Positions 5,733 to 5,962 of a stretch of DNA of 5,962 bases are shown here, one piece after another. The notes beneath the pieces are model-generated. The model saw only the letters and a program-made list of their open reading frames with translations. It was not told where the DNA came from and made no database searches. Numbering within the stretch: the stretch's first letter is position 1; every line of letters starts with the position of its first letter. This DNA comes from Planctomycetota bacterium. Lineage in GTDB: Bacteria > Planctomycetota > Phycisphaerae > Sedimentisphaerales > Anaerobacaceae. Location of the stretch: contig JAPLMV010000214.1 of the NCBI GenBank assembly GCA_026386835.1, forward strand, positions 1 to 5,962, in the 5' to 3' direction. The position numbers and the translations under genes were made by a program.

Positions 5733-5962
5733 ATGAACGTTAAAACACATCACACATTAAAAGAACTGCAAAAGCTTTACCACATGGAAAACAATGCCAG
5801 GCTTGCTCGTCGAATTCACGGAGTATACCTGGCGAGCAAAGGTTTGACTTGCCCGCAAATCATGGAGATTACAGGCTCTTCTCGCAGGACAATTCAGCAA
5901 TGGGTACACAAATACAATGCAGACGCTATCGATTCATTAAAAGATTCTCCCCGACCCGGCCA
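5733..5962 (+). CDS. IS630-type transposase, N-terminal part (cut by window edge)
   Basis: Seventy-six residues are visible before the right edge. They match the N-terminal DNA-binding domain of IS630-family (Tc1/mariner-like) transposases. Residues 21-37 (NARLARRIHGVYLASKG) form the first helices. LTCPQIMEITGSSRRTIQQWVHKYN (38-62) is the helix-turn-helix. The linker DAIDSLKDSPRPG (64-76) is the usual boundary before the second helix-turn-helix. The catalytic DDE domain lies outside the window, so whether the element is intact or split into two frames cannot be told. The ATG has AGAGG 5 bases upstream. Such proteins bind the terminal repeats of their own element; the short form of this domain is also used by stand-alone helix-turn-helix proteins, but the PRPG linker favours a transposase. 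Confidence 0.85.
   Translation, partial: MNVKTHHTLKELQKLYHMENNARLARRIHGVYLASKGLTCPQIMEITGSSRRTIQQWVHKYNADAIDSLKDSPRPG

Overview
The window is one stretch of a bacterial chromosome of moderate GC. Gene content suggests a Gram-negative member of the Planctomycetota, perhaps a Phycisphaerae-like lineage. The clues are a Spy/LTXXQ-type exported protein, an ECF sigma factor paired with a small membrane protein, and a diadenylate cyclase cluster headed by a short lipoprotein. That taxonomic assignment is inference, because the window holds no rRNA or marker protein.

Layout: (1) bases 1-1278, minus strand, hold the first 426 residues of a CstA-family carbon-starvation/peptide transporter that runs off the left edge. 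(2) Bases 1279-1487 are a divergent intergenic region with a good sigma70-type promoter for cstA. (3) Bases 1488-1973, plus strand, hold a secreted Spy/CpxP-like protein followed by a near-perfect intrinsic terminator. (4) Bases 2057-2943, minus strand, hold a two-gene unit: an ECF sigma factor and, overlapping it by 4 nt, a two-helix membrane protein that may be its regulator. An ECF-type promoter lies directly before the sigma gene, so autoregulation is likely. (5) Bases 3000-5276, minus strand, hold a three-gene c-di-AMP unit: small lipoprotein, membrane diadenylate cyclase CdaA, and a YbbR/CdaR-like protein. It is driven by a textbook TTGACA-17-TATAAT promoter and closed by an intrinsic terminator. 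(6) Bases 5470-5616, plus strand, hold the orphan C-terminal end of a WYL-domain regulator. (7) Bases 5733-5962, plus strand, hold the N-terminal DNA-binding part of an IS630-type transposase that runs off the right edge.

The functional core is the c-di-AMP cluster. CdaA should make c-di-AMP from ATP at the membrane, and its YbbR-like partner is expected to sit outside the membrane and tune it. The lipoprotein, first in the same probable transcript, has no assigned role. The most unusual point is that the catalytic DGA motif of CdaA reads DMA here. The right edge looks like accessory DNA: a truncated regulator next to a mobile element. I saw no CRISPR array, tRNA, rRNA or recognisable riboswitch.
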